From Reticulitermes speratus (Eukaryota > Arthropoda > Insecta > Blattodea > Rhinotermitidae): a DNA stretch of 64,000 bases. A model generated the notes under the pieces. The model had not been told where the DNA came from, made no database searches, and saw only the letters and a list, made by a program, of their open reading frames with translations. Made by a program: the position numbers and the translations under genes. The DNA is taken from assembly GCA_021186555.1 (NCBI GenBank), contig JAJKFL010000042.1:21761521-21825520 (forward strand), read 5' to 3'. Shown here piece by piece: positions 43,371 to 53,640 of the stretch; position 1 is the first letter of the stretch, and each line of letters starts with the position of its first letter.

Positions 43371-44419
43371 GTTGAAGTACTCGTAGATTACAGTAGGTCC
43401 CTTCCATCCCCGGACGTCTTCATGGAGTGTGCTGAATTAAGAACAGGACCAGACGTACATTTCAACTTTCAGAACACATTAAAATAACAACCAACAATCA
43501 GCAATTAAGCACGAATGGTTACAAACATGTAAAGAAGCATTCTCAGACAATCTCGCGTCAGGTAGAGAAGTAAAACCATAAAACACAAATGCAAGGAGGA
43601 AGCTGGATTTAAAGGTAACACCTGTCGCATTCTAACGAGTTAGAGCCTTCACTAGAAAGTATGAGAGAGAAAATGAGAAACATAATTATAGGGCAAAATT
43701 ACGTTTAGACCGGGGGGGGGGGGGGGGAGAGACTACATCCATGATGCTGGCAACCAGCTACCTGAAGAACGGGTCCGCCCAACCCGTAGCTCGCGGGCAA
43801 CGGATACATTTGACTTGAGAAAAAGTCTTTTAACCGCTTCCCTGGCAACGCCGAGCTACAATGCCGAAGCAATTTTGCAAACTTATGAGCTGTTTATTTA
43901 TGGATTAACACATTACATTCGCAATTCATTTTACAAAACTGTGCTAAAATAGGCACCCTAACCTACATTGTAGATTTAATTTTTTATACATTTTTCCTCT
44001 TATTACCAGTACAATTTATAGTACATAATGTATAGAAAAATACACAGTTAAAATTATAATTATATGCGTTCTATTCATTATTCATTGTGTACTGAATTCC
44101 ATGTTGCCTGCATGCATACCAAATTTTGCCGAAGTTGCCCGCACCACAGAAAAGGTTGATCAGACCTGCTGTAAAAGCAGTGTTCACCATTCTATTGCCC
44201 TAAAACACAGAACCTAACCGAAAGCAGTCGATATTTAGGAACCATCGTTTCTGCAACCAACTCCATCGAGGAGTCCTTCATGAGACACCTATAGCGCTGA
44301 GGTAGTCGAGGAACATTCAGCCACATGAAGGAACCTTAACGAAGATTCATTACCGCGATCACAAACGCCCGCCAAAAGGAAGTGCGTATCTCAAGCGAAA
44401 TGGATCTAGTACATGGGCG
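43371..44419. other. no gene; G16 run
   Basis: A 16-base G run at 43712-43727 could form G-quadruplex DNA or be an assembly length error. No other feature. Confidence 0.45.
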
Positions 44420-44467
44420 TGCGCGCACACACACACACACACACCTCTCTCTCTCTCTCTTTCTCTG
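44420..44467. repeat. (AC)n(CT)n compound microsatellite
   Basis: GC/AC dinucleotides followed by CT dinucleotides. Frames across it (THTHTH, SLSLSL) are not genes. Confidence 0.93.
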
Positions 44468-44605
44468 TCATTCTCTCACCAACGATAGGGTTTTCAAATC
44501 GGCATCTTCCCTTCACGTTTTCCGACCCAAACTCCTCATACACTTCTCGTCTCTCCCATGTCTCCTTCATCCGATTCTCCCTTACATTAATTTCATTACA
44601 TAATA

Positions 44606-44750
44606 ACATTGGCTCAGGATAGGGACATACGGCGAGTTCTTGTGTACACGGTGATGAACCTTCGAATTCAAGAACATGCGGGCAATTTCCTGACTAGCTG
44701 AGGAACTATTAACTTCACAAGCAGCACTCTTGCTCCATGCACGCTATTAT
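44606..44750 (+). mobile_element. non-LTR retrotransposon 3' end (copy L3, 145 bp)
   Basis: ATTGGCTCAGGATAGGGACA, GTGATGAACCTTCGAATTC, TGACTAGCTGAGGAACTATT, CACTCTTGCTCCATGCACG: only the last coding stretch and the 3' UTR are kept. Strong 5' truncation. Confidence 0.78.
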
Positions 44751-45059
44751 CGTATCGTATATGAGGACAAAACCATGACGCTTCTCAATACCGGTATGTA
44801 ATATCCACCTTTCGTCTTCCTTTCCCCCCATGTTAGGCCCACACATTCCCCACTGAGCACTGACCCTACTGAGCATGCTGATGTAGTGGCAACGCTACCG
44901 ACTTGAATTAGAAAGGTGCCAGGCTCGAATTTCGATGTAGTGACGGTCTTCTCCACTTCTTAATGGAAAATATTAGGACTGTACCTCTACTGGGTTATCA
45001 CCGCTTCCTTCCTTGTCCTGTCCAATTCGTCACACTATTCGACTTTATAACTGGAGATA
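44751..45059. other. spacer between two LINE ends
   Basis: No feature recognised; it separates copies L3 and L4, which share orientation. Confidence 0.35.
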
Positions 45060-45510
45060 CTGACAGCAGCTGAGGAAGACATTTGGGCCTAACTGGTACG
45101 AGGTAACAGGGGAGTGGAAAAGACTATATAACGAGGAGCTTTATGATCTGTACTCACCCAATATTATTCGGATAATGAAATCAAGAAGAATGAGATGGGA
45201 GGGGCATGTAGCATGGATGGCGGATAGGATAGATGCATACAGGATTTTGGTGGGAAGGGACCGGAGGGAAGGGGACCACTTGGAAAACTCAGGCGTAGAT
45301 GGGATAATATTAAAATGAATCTTCAAGCGGTGGGATGGGGCATGGACCGGATTGATCTGGCTCAGGATAGGGACAGGTGGCGGGCTGTTGTGAATGCGGT
45401 AATAAGCCTTCGCGTTCCCTAAAATGCGGGGAGTTTCTCGACGAGCTGAGGACCTGTTAGCTTCTCAAGAAGGACTCTTCTTCATGGAGTTAGTTAATTA
45501 GTTATTAATT
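45060..45510 (+). mobile_element. non-LTR retrotransposon 3' end (copy L4)
   Basis: Encodes, with frame changes, [47 protein letters not shown] and [10 protein letters not shown], then LDWLRIGTG-type remnants. The 3' UTR GGAAGGACTC-like block is followed by GGAGTTAGTTAATTAGTTAT. It is the clearest copy of the C-terminal peptide of this LINE family here. Confidence 0.87.
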
Positions 45511-45639
45511 AAACAACAGCACCCTGTTCGCAAACACCCTCAGTCTACGAATATGTTCTTCCCGCAATGCAAGATTTACCACGCTTAAAACCCAGAAAAA
45601 TAAAAAAAGGAACGTTACAGTTTTGAATATAAATGTTTG

Positions 45640-45835
45640 TTTCTCGGCAGCAGGCGTCGGAAGATCAAGTGGTTAGAACGCCTGGTTCATATTCGGGAGG
45701 TCCAGGGTTCAACACTTGGCCCGGATACCGTCTGTCTGACAGAAATGTGGGGTTTCTCAATTCCTCCAACCTGCCTGAATACGGACTTAAAATGTCGTCC
45801 ATCACACCGTCATGTCAATAAACACGGCTTTACAA
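45640..45835 (+). mobile_element. SINE-like element, family D, single copy
   Basis: AAGTGGTTAGAACGCCTGGT (A box), AGGTCCAGGGTTCAACACTT (B box) at tRNA-like spacing, followed by a non-tRNA body GTCTGTCTGACAGAAATGTG, TTCTCAATTCCTCCAACCTG and AATAAACACGG. Only one copy in the window, so the family call rests on the boxes and could be a pseudo-tRNA. Confidence 0.5.
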
Positions 45836-45881
45836 TTCAGTGGAAATAACAGCCAATTCTATAAAATTCAAGAAAATAGAA

Positions 45882-46333
45882 ATGCACTATATTACAATAC
45901 AAAGTTTTTACAGTTAAAGCACTAGAACTCCGACATGTTTTGACCCTTTGTGGGTCATCCTTACGGAGTGTACATCAATATCTGTATAGAATGTAAATTA
46001 CAAGTGGATAACATAAGTTAAAAAGCATTAAAATCGTTCGATGTCTTGAAGTTGGTGCTGTAGATGCGTACGTTTGATTAGGTACTCCTTGTGAAAAGAA
46101 TTTTATATATATATATATATATATATGGTGTTGTAATCATTCTGAAATATTAAAATAACAAAAAATATGTATAAATAGGAACAGTATATAAAATATATAT
46201 TTGAAGTACTAGTAAAACGATAAGATTTTCTACTTACAGACAAGTATCGTTTTATTTCATATATATTTTATATACTGTTCTTATTTATACTTATTCTTTG
46301 TTATGTTAATATTATTGCAGAATTATTACAATA

Positions 46334-46384
<51 letters not shown>

Positions 46385-46600
46385 TAAGATCCATTTCACA
46401 AGGAATACCTTACGCATCTACAGCATCAACTTCGAGATATCAAATGATTTTAATACAATTTTAACTTATTTTATCGATTTATAATCTACGTTTTATACAA
46501 ACAATGATGTACACTCCCTGAGGATGACCCACAAAGGGTCAAAACATGTCGGAGTTCTAGTGCTTTAATTGTAAAAACTTTATACCGTAATATAGTGCAT
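45882..46600. repeat. 719-bp AT-rich palindrome with paired hammerhead-like motifs
   Basis: Arms of about 340 nt meet at TAAAACGATA (46213-46222) and TATCGTTTTA (46245-46254). Each arm has a TA microsatellite (46104-46127 and 46337-46376) of different length. The right arm has ACTCC, CTGAGGA, U, GACCC-ACAAA-GGGUC, AAAAC, ATGTC, GGAGT (46510-46558), with five-base stem I pairing. The left arm (45930-45975, minus) has box 1 changed. AAAAC replaces GAAAC in both, so they are likely inactive. Confidence 0.85.
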
Positions 46601-47094
46601 CTGCTCGTATTTTATTGTATTGTAACAATCAATGCACGGATACGAATACCATAAAAAGCCAATTCTATACTCAAATGGAAGCATTTAACGCCGCCAGGTC
46701 TTACACTACTCGACCCGTGAGTACAGAATACCTGTGAGAATACGGCCCTGCAGATTAAAGGCAGTTACGCCATAACAGGACGGTAAATCTGTAAGCTTCC
46801 TTTATGAAGCCACTAAACTAATGGGAAACACTGACTCACACGAGGTGTCAATAGGATGCCCCATAACCGCAGTAAACGTTCCCGTAGGTCATTCAAGGCC
46901 GTGAGTGAAAGCTGCACACAGACCTATTGTCGGACCAAATCCACTGTGGGGTTTAAACCAGGTGCTTGGCACGTTCTTGGATACAACAAACAGTTTTCCA
47001 GCTGAAGTTGGTGCCTACAAGTAACAAAAGCAACATTAAAGTGGTTTTGTTTTATAGGCTTTTACGGTGTGAAATTCTGTGAGTAGAAGGCACA
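46601..47094. other. no recognisable feature
   Basis: Moderately GC-balanced sequence with no frame above 60 codons and no repeat relation seen. Confidence 0.4.
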
Positions 47095-47530
47095 GATTTT
47101 GTGCTACAGAACGTTGGGCTAAGAAAAATATTTGGACCCACGAGACAGGAAGTAATGGGAGGCTGGAGAAAGATGAGTAATGAAAAGGCTCGTCATCTGT
47201 ATTATTCATCAGACATGAGTGTATATGAAATGGGCAGGACTTGTAGCAAGCAAGGCAGAATAGAATACAAAATTTTTTGTAGGAATCTCTGCAGGGTACA
47301 GACTATTTGGGAGATTCAGGCGTATAAAAGAGGGCAGTATTTAAGTGCACATTAAAAAAACACGGCGTGAGGTGCGAATTGGATTTATCTGGCTTACGAT
47401 GGGCATCAGTGGCGGGCTACTGCACACAGTAATAAACAGGATCCCGTAAAAAGGCAAGACATTTTAAGATTAGCTGAGCGACTACTGGCTTCTGATGAAG
47501 GATCCTGTTCCATATACTTCGTTGTAGAAT
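47095..47530 (+). mobile_element. non-LTR retrotransposon 3' end (copy L5), diverged
   Basis: VLQNVGLRKIFGPTRQEVMG, GWRKMSNEKARHLYYSSDMS, then frame changes; AATTGGATTTATCTGGCTTA (WIYLA) and GGCGGGCTACTGCACACAG follow, then GATTAGCTGAGCGACTACTG and GGATCCTGTTCCATATA. The RMRWAGHV block is eroded. Oldest-looking of the five copies. Confidence 0.8.
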
Positions 47531-47909
47531 TCATTACCGAATAACTTACATGCTACTTCGTTTTGCGTCTTAAAAGCGGTGATGTTGCGGGGCACATCGT
47601 GTTGCATGGCTGCTGAGTACCAACGTTTCAAATTAAAAGATCATAGGCCTTACCAGACAAAAAAAACTAAAGATAAAAACCAATAAAACACAAAAGCAAC
47701 GTTTAGAAAAACAAAGAATAAGTGTCCCAAGTAATAACATCAATGAGGTACAGCGTAAGCAGCAATTAACCATGACTAGTTTCATGGGTCTTACAAACAG
47801 AATAAAAACCACTGTTCTCCCTCCAGAGCTACGTGGACAATCTCTGTACGTTACATGGACGATGTGCGAGCAAAAAACCGGAGCCAAATAAGATTCTAGA
47901 GGGAGATGA
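47531..47909. other. no recognisable feature
   Basis: A-rich stretch (47665-47720). The minus frame across it continues into the next SINE and is not a gene. Confidence 0.4.
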
Positions 47910-48207
47910 AGGTGGACCGGAATAGCGTAGTCGGTATAGCAACTCGCTACGGACTGGAGGGTCCGGGGATAGAATCCCGGTGGAGGCAAGATTTTCCGCA
48001 CCCGTCTAGATCGGCCCTGGGGCCCACCCAGCCTCCTGTACAATGGATACCGGGTCTCTTTCCCGGAGGTAAAAGCGGCCGCGGCGTGGCGTTAACCACC
48101 CACCCCCATCTAGCGCCGAGGTTAAAGAAAGAGTATAGCTATACCTCTGCTCCCCCTCTGGGCCTTCATGGCCTGTTCTAGGGTGAACTTTACCTTTACC
48201 TTTAGAA
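47910..48207 (+). mobile_element. SINE family A, full length
   Basis: Box A TAGCGTAGTCGGTATAGC, box B GGGATAGAATCCCGG, body CGGCCCTGGGGCCCACCCAG, GGATACCGGGTCTCTTTCCC, CACCCACCCCCATCTAGCGC, GGTTAAAGAAAGAGTATAGC, GGGCCTTCATGGCCTG, tail AACTTTACCTTTACCTTTAG. It agrees with the copy at 5881 along its whole length. The hexamer TTTACC repeats in the tail. Confidence 0.9.
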
Positions 48208-48534
48208 GGACATGAAGACAAATATTTCAGACCAAGCCTACCATTACTGAAAAGCTACGGAACGTCAGTGCCGCTCACTGTACCAATCACTGATTTCATG
48301 AACTTTTGTTTTTCCGACACTTTGCACAAAATGAGCCCGGGCTGTTAGTACTATGAATCATTAGGGTTTATATCATGTTCAGAATTAAGTCAGCGTTCAA
48401 AACGACACTTAGTGTGTACGAAAACATATTTAATAACTTCCTTGCTGGACTACAATAAAGATAATTACAAGACGCTTTATACAATATATATACACCTGCA
48501 GCAACTTTGAAGAGATTGATGGCACAAGTGAGAA
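48208..48534. other. spacer between two SINE copies
   Basis: No feature recognised. Two SINEs of opposite orientation flank it. Confidence 0.35.
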
Positions 48535-48690
48535 ATACACCATGAAGGCAAGGCGGAGTACAGATATAGCTTCTTAAACCTTGGAGACAATGAAGGTTAG
48601 TACGCAGCTTCACGCCCCGACCGCTTTACCCCCAGGAAAGGAGCCCCCCAGCACCCACTAAATAGGAGGCTGGGTGGGCCTCACAGCCGT
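48535..48690 (-). mobile_element. SINE family A, 3' half
   Basis: Minus strand: CGGCTGTGAGGCCCACCCAG, CTCCTATTTAGTGGGTGCTG, CCTGGGGGTAAAGCGGTCGG, GCGTGAAGCTGCG, GCCTTCATGGTG. The head and the tail are missing. Confidence 0.78.
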
Positions 48691-48928
48691 ATCTACGCAT
48701 AAGCTAGCTAAAACGATATTAATAATTCAGCAGCCACTTGCCATCCAAATTTCCCGTTTGTATAATTTTCTGAAAGATGCTTCTCATAACGCCAAACAAA
48801 ACCACGTTGTAATTGCTGCATCTTAATGACGCATTTTATTACATTACACACGTCGAGTAACAATACTTCATCAACGGACACGCACAAAGGAGATTTAGGA
48901 AACAGGACAAATGGGTTAAAACAAGCCT
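48691..48928. other. no recognisable feature
   Basis: Spacer between SINE and palindrome. Confidence 0.35.
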
Positions 48929-49155
48929 GAGATCTGCGCTCTTCTGGGATATTACGCGGCGTCATGTTTTAACTGTTTACCGACGTTTCGGGACAACGTA
49001 TCGGTCCCATCTTCACGGGTGAAGAGTCCGACTCTTGACCCGTGAAGATGGGAACGATATGTTGTCCCGAAACGTCGGTAAACAATTACCACACGACGCC
49101 GCGTAATATCCCAGAAGAGCGCAAATCTCTTCAACATCGCGGCAGAAGCCTGAAA
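48929..49155. repeat. palindromic repeat, family P4, best copy
   Basis: Arms 48929-49025 and ~49033-49129. The right arm runs on through TTCAACATCGCGGCAGAAGC CTG to about 49155, the sequence found on the left of the 9413 copy. Core: CCCGTGAAGATGGG.. CCCGAAACGTCGGTAAACAA. The reverse frames (FALFWDITRRRVV; ICALLGYYAASCGNCLPTF) come from the arms. The same peptide-like strings are familiar from annotation of blattodean genomes, as repeat-derived. Confidence 0.87.
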
Positions 49156-49789
49156 TCGAGGTTAAAATAAGCCTGTTTCGCATTAATACCATATCAAACG
49201 GGACAATGATGCAGTACATTTAATAGTGTGCTCAGTACAATCCCAGTGCCGATTCCAAACTCTGCAAAGTCTATGCTGTAGTAAAGGTGAAATGTGAATC
49301 GACGAGACGTTCCTGTTTACAGCAATTTTCGAGTTCAGCAGTTATTATATGCACCATCACGTTTATATTCAATAACTCTGCATGTTTCCAACACAGTAAA
49401 TTTGTGCACAATTCCGAATAATGCTCAAATAATGAGCGACTATTTTCCTAAACAGAATTAACTGGTTGATCTTTGAGATGGATCGCAGTGTGCTTCCTGC
49501 GAGGAATGAAGTGAATTTTTATAAATTAATATTCTCTCAAAGGTTAATGACTTCCTTTTCAGTAATTACCGCATCAGGGGCACAAATCTGGTACGCAAAT
49601 GTAATCAGGATGGGCAAGTAAAACTTTCATATCACATACATCCACCAGAACATGAAAACAAAATGCTATTCATTATCAAATTTATGCACCGGTTACTCAC
49701 TACGTCGGGAATATTAAGTGTTAGGAACACAATACGAGTAAAAAAAAGAATAACCAATGTGACAACAGTGGGGTTTGAGCTTCTCACGG
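49156..49789. other. no recognisable feature
   Basis: No long frame, repeat or element end seen. Confidence 0.35.
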
Positions 49790-49970
49790 AGACGACTACG
49801 TGATGTGGATGTGGCGTTGCGCAGTCTGGTAGCTCGTTACCAATGTTTCGGAAGAACCTGTTGCCACCATTTTCACGGTAGAAGATGAAGGCAGCAGGTT
49901 CCTCCGAAACGTTAAGCAGCTAACAGACTGCAAGGTGTCACATTCCAGGAGGCAGTGACGTCATACAAAG
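49790..49970. repeat. P4-related palindrome, diverged
   Basis: Left TTACCAATGTTTCGGAAGAA and CCTGTTGCCACCATTTTCAC are mirrored by AGATGAAGGCAGCAGG and TTCCTCCGAAACGTTAAGCA. Outer parts pair CAGTCTGGTAGCTCG with CAGCTAACAGACTG. Same architecture as P4, with substantially different sequence, so a sister subfamily. Confidence 0.7.
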
Positions 49971-51237
49971 AGCTGTACGTCACACCGTTAAACACCCATA
50001 GAGAATCATCATGCAAAGGACGATGGAAGCTGTGAAATGCGGGAATCATCGCATCATTCCAAACAAAGAACGCGGACCTATCCACAGGCCGGGTTTTATT
50101 TACATGTCACTTGCAAACCATAAACCAACTGAAAAGAAATTTGTGATTATTTTCCACATTTCGCTCTGCGATGTTAATGGCGATCACCAAGACCATGCTT
50201 GTTAGTGGCGGTAGGAAACTGAAACACGCAGTTCCCACATGACAGGAATATTTGCATTATAAACCTTCCAATACACCAGTACAAGGAACGTACTGGCGCT
50301 GGCATGCAGATGCAATAAAAGAGATATGTAGCACGCCAAGGCATTTTTCCGAAGCATAAATTCATGAAAACTAAAATTGCACACTGAAAATGAGTTCGTA
50401 ATTTCCTTTCACTCAGCACAGAATTCGCACGAATCGACGTGTGAAACAGCAAAATTAAAGTATCATTTTCGACAGCCACACTAATACTTCGAATATCATT
50501 CGTGACAACTCATTAATAACTTCAAAGTGTACTTCAACACTTTATATCACAGTGGTAACTTTAGTTTTAACAATAAAAAACCTGTTCATCATGCCCACAA
50601 TGTACTGATGGGCTTTGTATGATACTCAAACTGAAAAGCGACAATTTCCCTACAAGTATTAACGAGCTGCAGTGTGTAACGGAGACGCCGTACGTATTGT
50701 TTGAGGTAGGAAATGAACGTCTTAGTATTACGCATTTCGATTAATTTCGTGCTTCAAAGCATTCTCGTGTGATATAAATTGACATCTGCTCGTAGTTATT
50801 TCCAACTAGGCTATTAAATATAACAGTTTTGTTTACGATGAAAAAATGTTATGGTAGTAAACAGGAGCTACAATTTCACATGCTGCATTTGTTAAAATCC
50901 TGTTAGGCCAAAGAGAAATAAACTCTAGCAGCATAAACAATAACAATAATTATTTTTAATAGGGTGCTGAGCGAACAGCCAACAAAATGATAACAGAAAC
51001 AGCACATATAATGGTTAGGGTACCTATGTTTTTGGTTAATCTGTGGCTTCCTAAGGCATAAAAATGACAGGGAAATAACACAAAATACGTACGAAAAAGG
51101 AACCAAAAGTTATATATTTCAAAACAAATTATAATATAGGATACAAAATAAACATGAAATCTTGCCGTGTGTCAACTTTGTTTCTGATAGTGTCAAAATC
51201 TCTGGCAACTGCAATGGACTAACATGAAACAAACAAA
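49971..51237. other. 1.3 kb without recognisable genes
   Basis: A 101-codon minus frame at 50174-50479 and a nested alternative have no motif. The 3' part is A-rich. Confidence 0.4.
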
Positions 51238-51368
51238 AATCACGACCGGAACGTGGGGTTTACCACTCACAATCATCTACTGCAGAGGTTAAGAATCAGT
51301 AGAGCTACACCTCTACTCTGCCTACCTGCCTTCATGGCGCGGACACGGACAACCTTAACTTTACCCTC
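51238..51368 (+). mobile_element. SINE family A, 3' third
   Basis: GGGGTTTACCACTCACAATC, TGCAGAGGTTAAGAATCAGT, AGAGCTACACCTCTACTCTG, TGCCTTCATGGCGCGGACAC, AACCTTAACTTTACCCTC. Confidence 0.78.
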
Positions 51369-52016
51369 TCTTCACCTTTTACCGACAGTGCGACAAGTAA
51401 GTACAGGGTCAATATTTCATAACGCTCCCACGCAGCTTACCGCAAGCCGTCAGTTCTCCATGAAGTCATCTGCAGTCTCTATGAGGATTCCATCGGAGCA
51501 ACAGACGTTTCTGTGGGATTAATAAATACGCCAAATACAGCCCTAAAAGAATTTTTTTTCGTAACTTCAGACCAAGTATCCTGATGGGCCTGTTCCAAAC
51601 ACGACAACAATCTACAAATACGTGAAAACGTGCCAAGCAACAGGCTCCAATCTAGACAGTAAGAGCACATGCAGAAGGCATGTGCTGAGGAAAAACTTAA
51701 CGAAATTTGTGCTAGACTGGACACATTGCCAAGAAAAACTAGTTCGACCTGCACAGCAAACGGTCGTGTCTGCGTCATCAGCACGAGATGCAGCAAAACT
51801 GCTGCACTTGCAACGACGGAAGAAAACTGTGATTCACAAACTGTGCAACACAGATCATGAAGCATGAGTGAATTTTGTCAACTGGTACCTCCATGGGGTA
51901 CATGCTAGATAAGTGGGCTGATCATTTAATTCGCGGAATAAACTAAAATAATTTAATCTTCATCTGACAAATCATCTGACAATTTTCCTTTTCAAAACGC
52001 TCACCTTTGAAGTGTA
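51369..52016. other. no assigned gene; overlapping frames
   Basis: A 128-codon minus frame (51479-51865) overlaps 81- and 63-codon plus frames. The plus frame MQKACAEEKLNEICARLDTL looks amphipathic and protein-like, but no family was recognised and no start context or splice sites decide between strands. It may be a decayed transposon gene. Confidence 0.3.
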
Positions 52017-52025
52017 TGCGTAGGG

Positions 52026-52215
52026 GGGGACGTACGAGTTGCGTCCCGCGGTCAAGAAAGCGTATCAGTTGCGTCCCGAGTTGTGAACCCCCCAGATAAG
52101 GCAATGTATCAGTTGCGTCCCGAGTTGTGAACCCCCAGATAAGGCAATGTATCAGTTGCGTCCCGCGGTCACTTTCCAGGTATAGCATTTGTGTACCAGT
52201 TGCGTCCCACGCTGC
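52026..52215 (+). repeat. left MULE terminal repeat with internal direct repeats
   Basis: Modules with ATCAGTTGCGTCCCG at about 52065, 52109 and 52150, separated by AGATAAGGCAATGT and GTTGTGAACCCCC. The right end holds the same modules inverted but fewer of them, so modules have been gained or lost by unequal exchange. Confidence 0.85.
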
Positions 52216-52225
52216 TAGAGTGAAG

Positions 52226-52996
52226 ATGGAAGCAGTTACAGTTGACAAAGTAGTACGTAGTGAAAAAGGGAAAGATCTCCTTGTCATCAAAGGCTTCAAG
52301 TTCCGTTTCCAAAAAATTCTTGCTGAGAATATGGAGCGATGGTGCTGTACTAATAAAAAATGTAAATGTTACATAAAGTGCGATGAAAGGCGAGAGATTG
52401 TCGGAGGGAATGTGACGCACAACCATGATAAAGACAGTGATGCCAGCTTAAACCGACAGATATTAAATAATTCTGTCAAAAGGAAAGCAACGGAGGACTT
52501 GTATGAAAGACCGCGCAACATGATTCACAAAGAACTACAAAGCCAGGACTTGAATACTGTAACTTGTAAAGACATACAGAACATTAGGAGGAACATTCAC
52601 AAAGCGCGCTCTTCCCAACTGCCTCCTTTCCCAACAAATATTGAAGAAATCATGAAGCCTTAAGTGCTGTACAAGTGTTAACAAGTTTGAAAGAACAGTT
52701 TTTGCTTGTTAATGACTCGGGGAAAAAATATTGTAATGTTTTCTTGCAAAACTAACTTACAGTTTCTCAGCTCCATTGATGTGCTTTACGTTGATGGGAC
52801 ATTCAAATCAGTGCCAACGTTTTTCCACCAACTACTTACAATTCATGGACTCAACAATGGTCACTATGTGCCACTTGCATTTTTCTTACTGACCAATAAA
52901 CATCAAACGTCATATGAGTACGTATTCAGATATACAGTAGCAGAGGCTGCAAAACTTGGCGTGACTGTTTGTCCAACAACTGTTTATGCTGACTTC
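52226..52996 (+). pseudogene. MULE transposase with FLYWCH finger, broken and truncated
   Basis: From ATG 52226: MEAVTVDKVVRSEKGKDLLV, then GFKFRFQKILAENMERWCCT and KKCKCYIKCDERREIVGGNV THNHD, a FLYWCH-type C2H2 zinc domain (Cys, Cys, HNH), used for DNA binding in this family. A stop at 52661 follows a one-base phase change near 52650; the frame resumes ALSAVQVLTSLKEQFLLVND, then VLYVDGTFKSVPTFFHQLLT IHG and HYVPLAFFLLTNKHQTSYEY, the MULE RNase-H-like fold with the first catalytic Asp in VDGTF. It ends at VYADF, right at the second Asp, where a hairpin sequence begins. The rest of the ~500-residue protein is absent. Confidence 0.88.
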
Positions 52997-53640
52997 TAAG
53001 GTATTCATATATCCATATATGAATACCTTAGAACAATTTTACATCCAACAATTTGCATACGATAATTTGCGTACAATAATAAACTGGTAACAGAACAAAA
53101 TATAGGAGACTACAACCCAATATTCCGCTTTATTTACGACATCCAAAACGTCACTCCCCCACGTGACAGTGACCTACTTAAATACCGGATACACCACTCG
53201 ATAGTCAGTACTGTTCTCACCACGTAATAGTCAACCAACTCCGACAAACAGGTATGTACAACGTTGACTACTTCAACTTACGTTCTACCTACTAAAAATC
53301 ACATTAACATAATACGACTATCAATTTTATCTTAAATATTGTATGTTTCAGGATATCATAACAACACAGATTATTCAACTTTTAACATTTTAACCCGTAT
53401 AAGACTTGGTTTATAACACCGAACTAAACAGCAGCTACATGTATTCACATTTGAACCAGTGTATAAACACGTTTGTAAAAAAAAACCATGTTATTCAGTT
53501 TTTACTATTTTAACAATTGTACCAATTGATGTAAAAATGTGTAATTTAAAATACTGAGTCCCTGAGGATGAGCCAGAATATGGTTCGAAACATGTAGGAC
53601 AGTGTTACACAACTAATAGTGAATAAAATGTACATTTGTC
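52997..53640 (+). mobile_element. hammerhead-bearing insert within the MULE
   Basis: Begins with a perfect hairpin (CTAAGGTATTCATATAT and its complement, 52997-53031) that cuts the transposase frame. After ~500 AT-rich bases it ends with the hammerhead-like motif. No coding frame. The boundaries are approximate: left by loss of the MULE frame, right by the end of similarity to other hammerhead units. Confidence 0.5.
53553..53604 (+). ncRNA. hammerhead-ribozyme-like motif, well paired
   Basis: AGTCC, CTGAGGA, U, GAGCCA-GAAUA-UGGUUC (six-base stem II), GAAAC, ATGTA, GGAC. Stem I pairs GTCC with GGAC. All core positions match the CTGANGA/GAAA consensus apart from the extra U before stem II. One of the best candidates for self-cleavage in the window. 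Confidence 0.52.
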
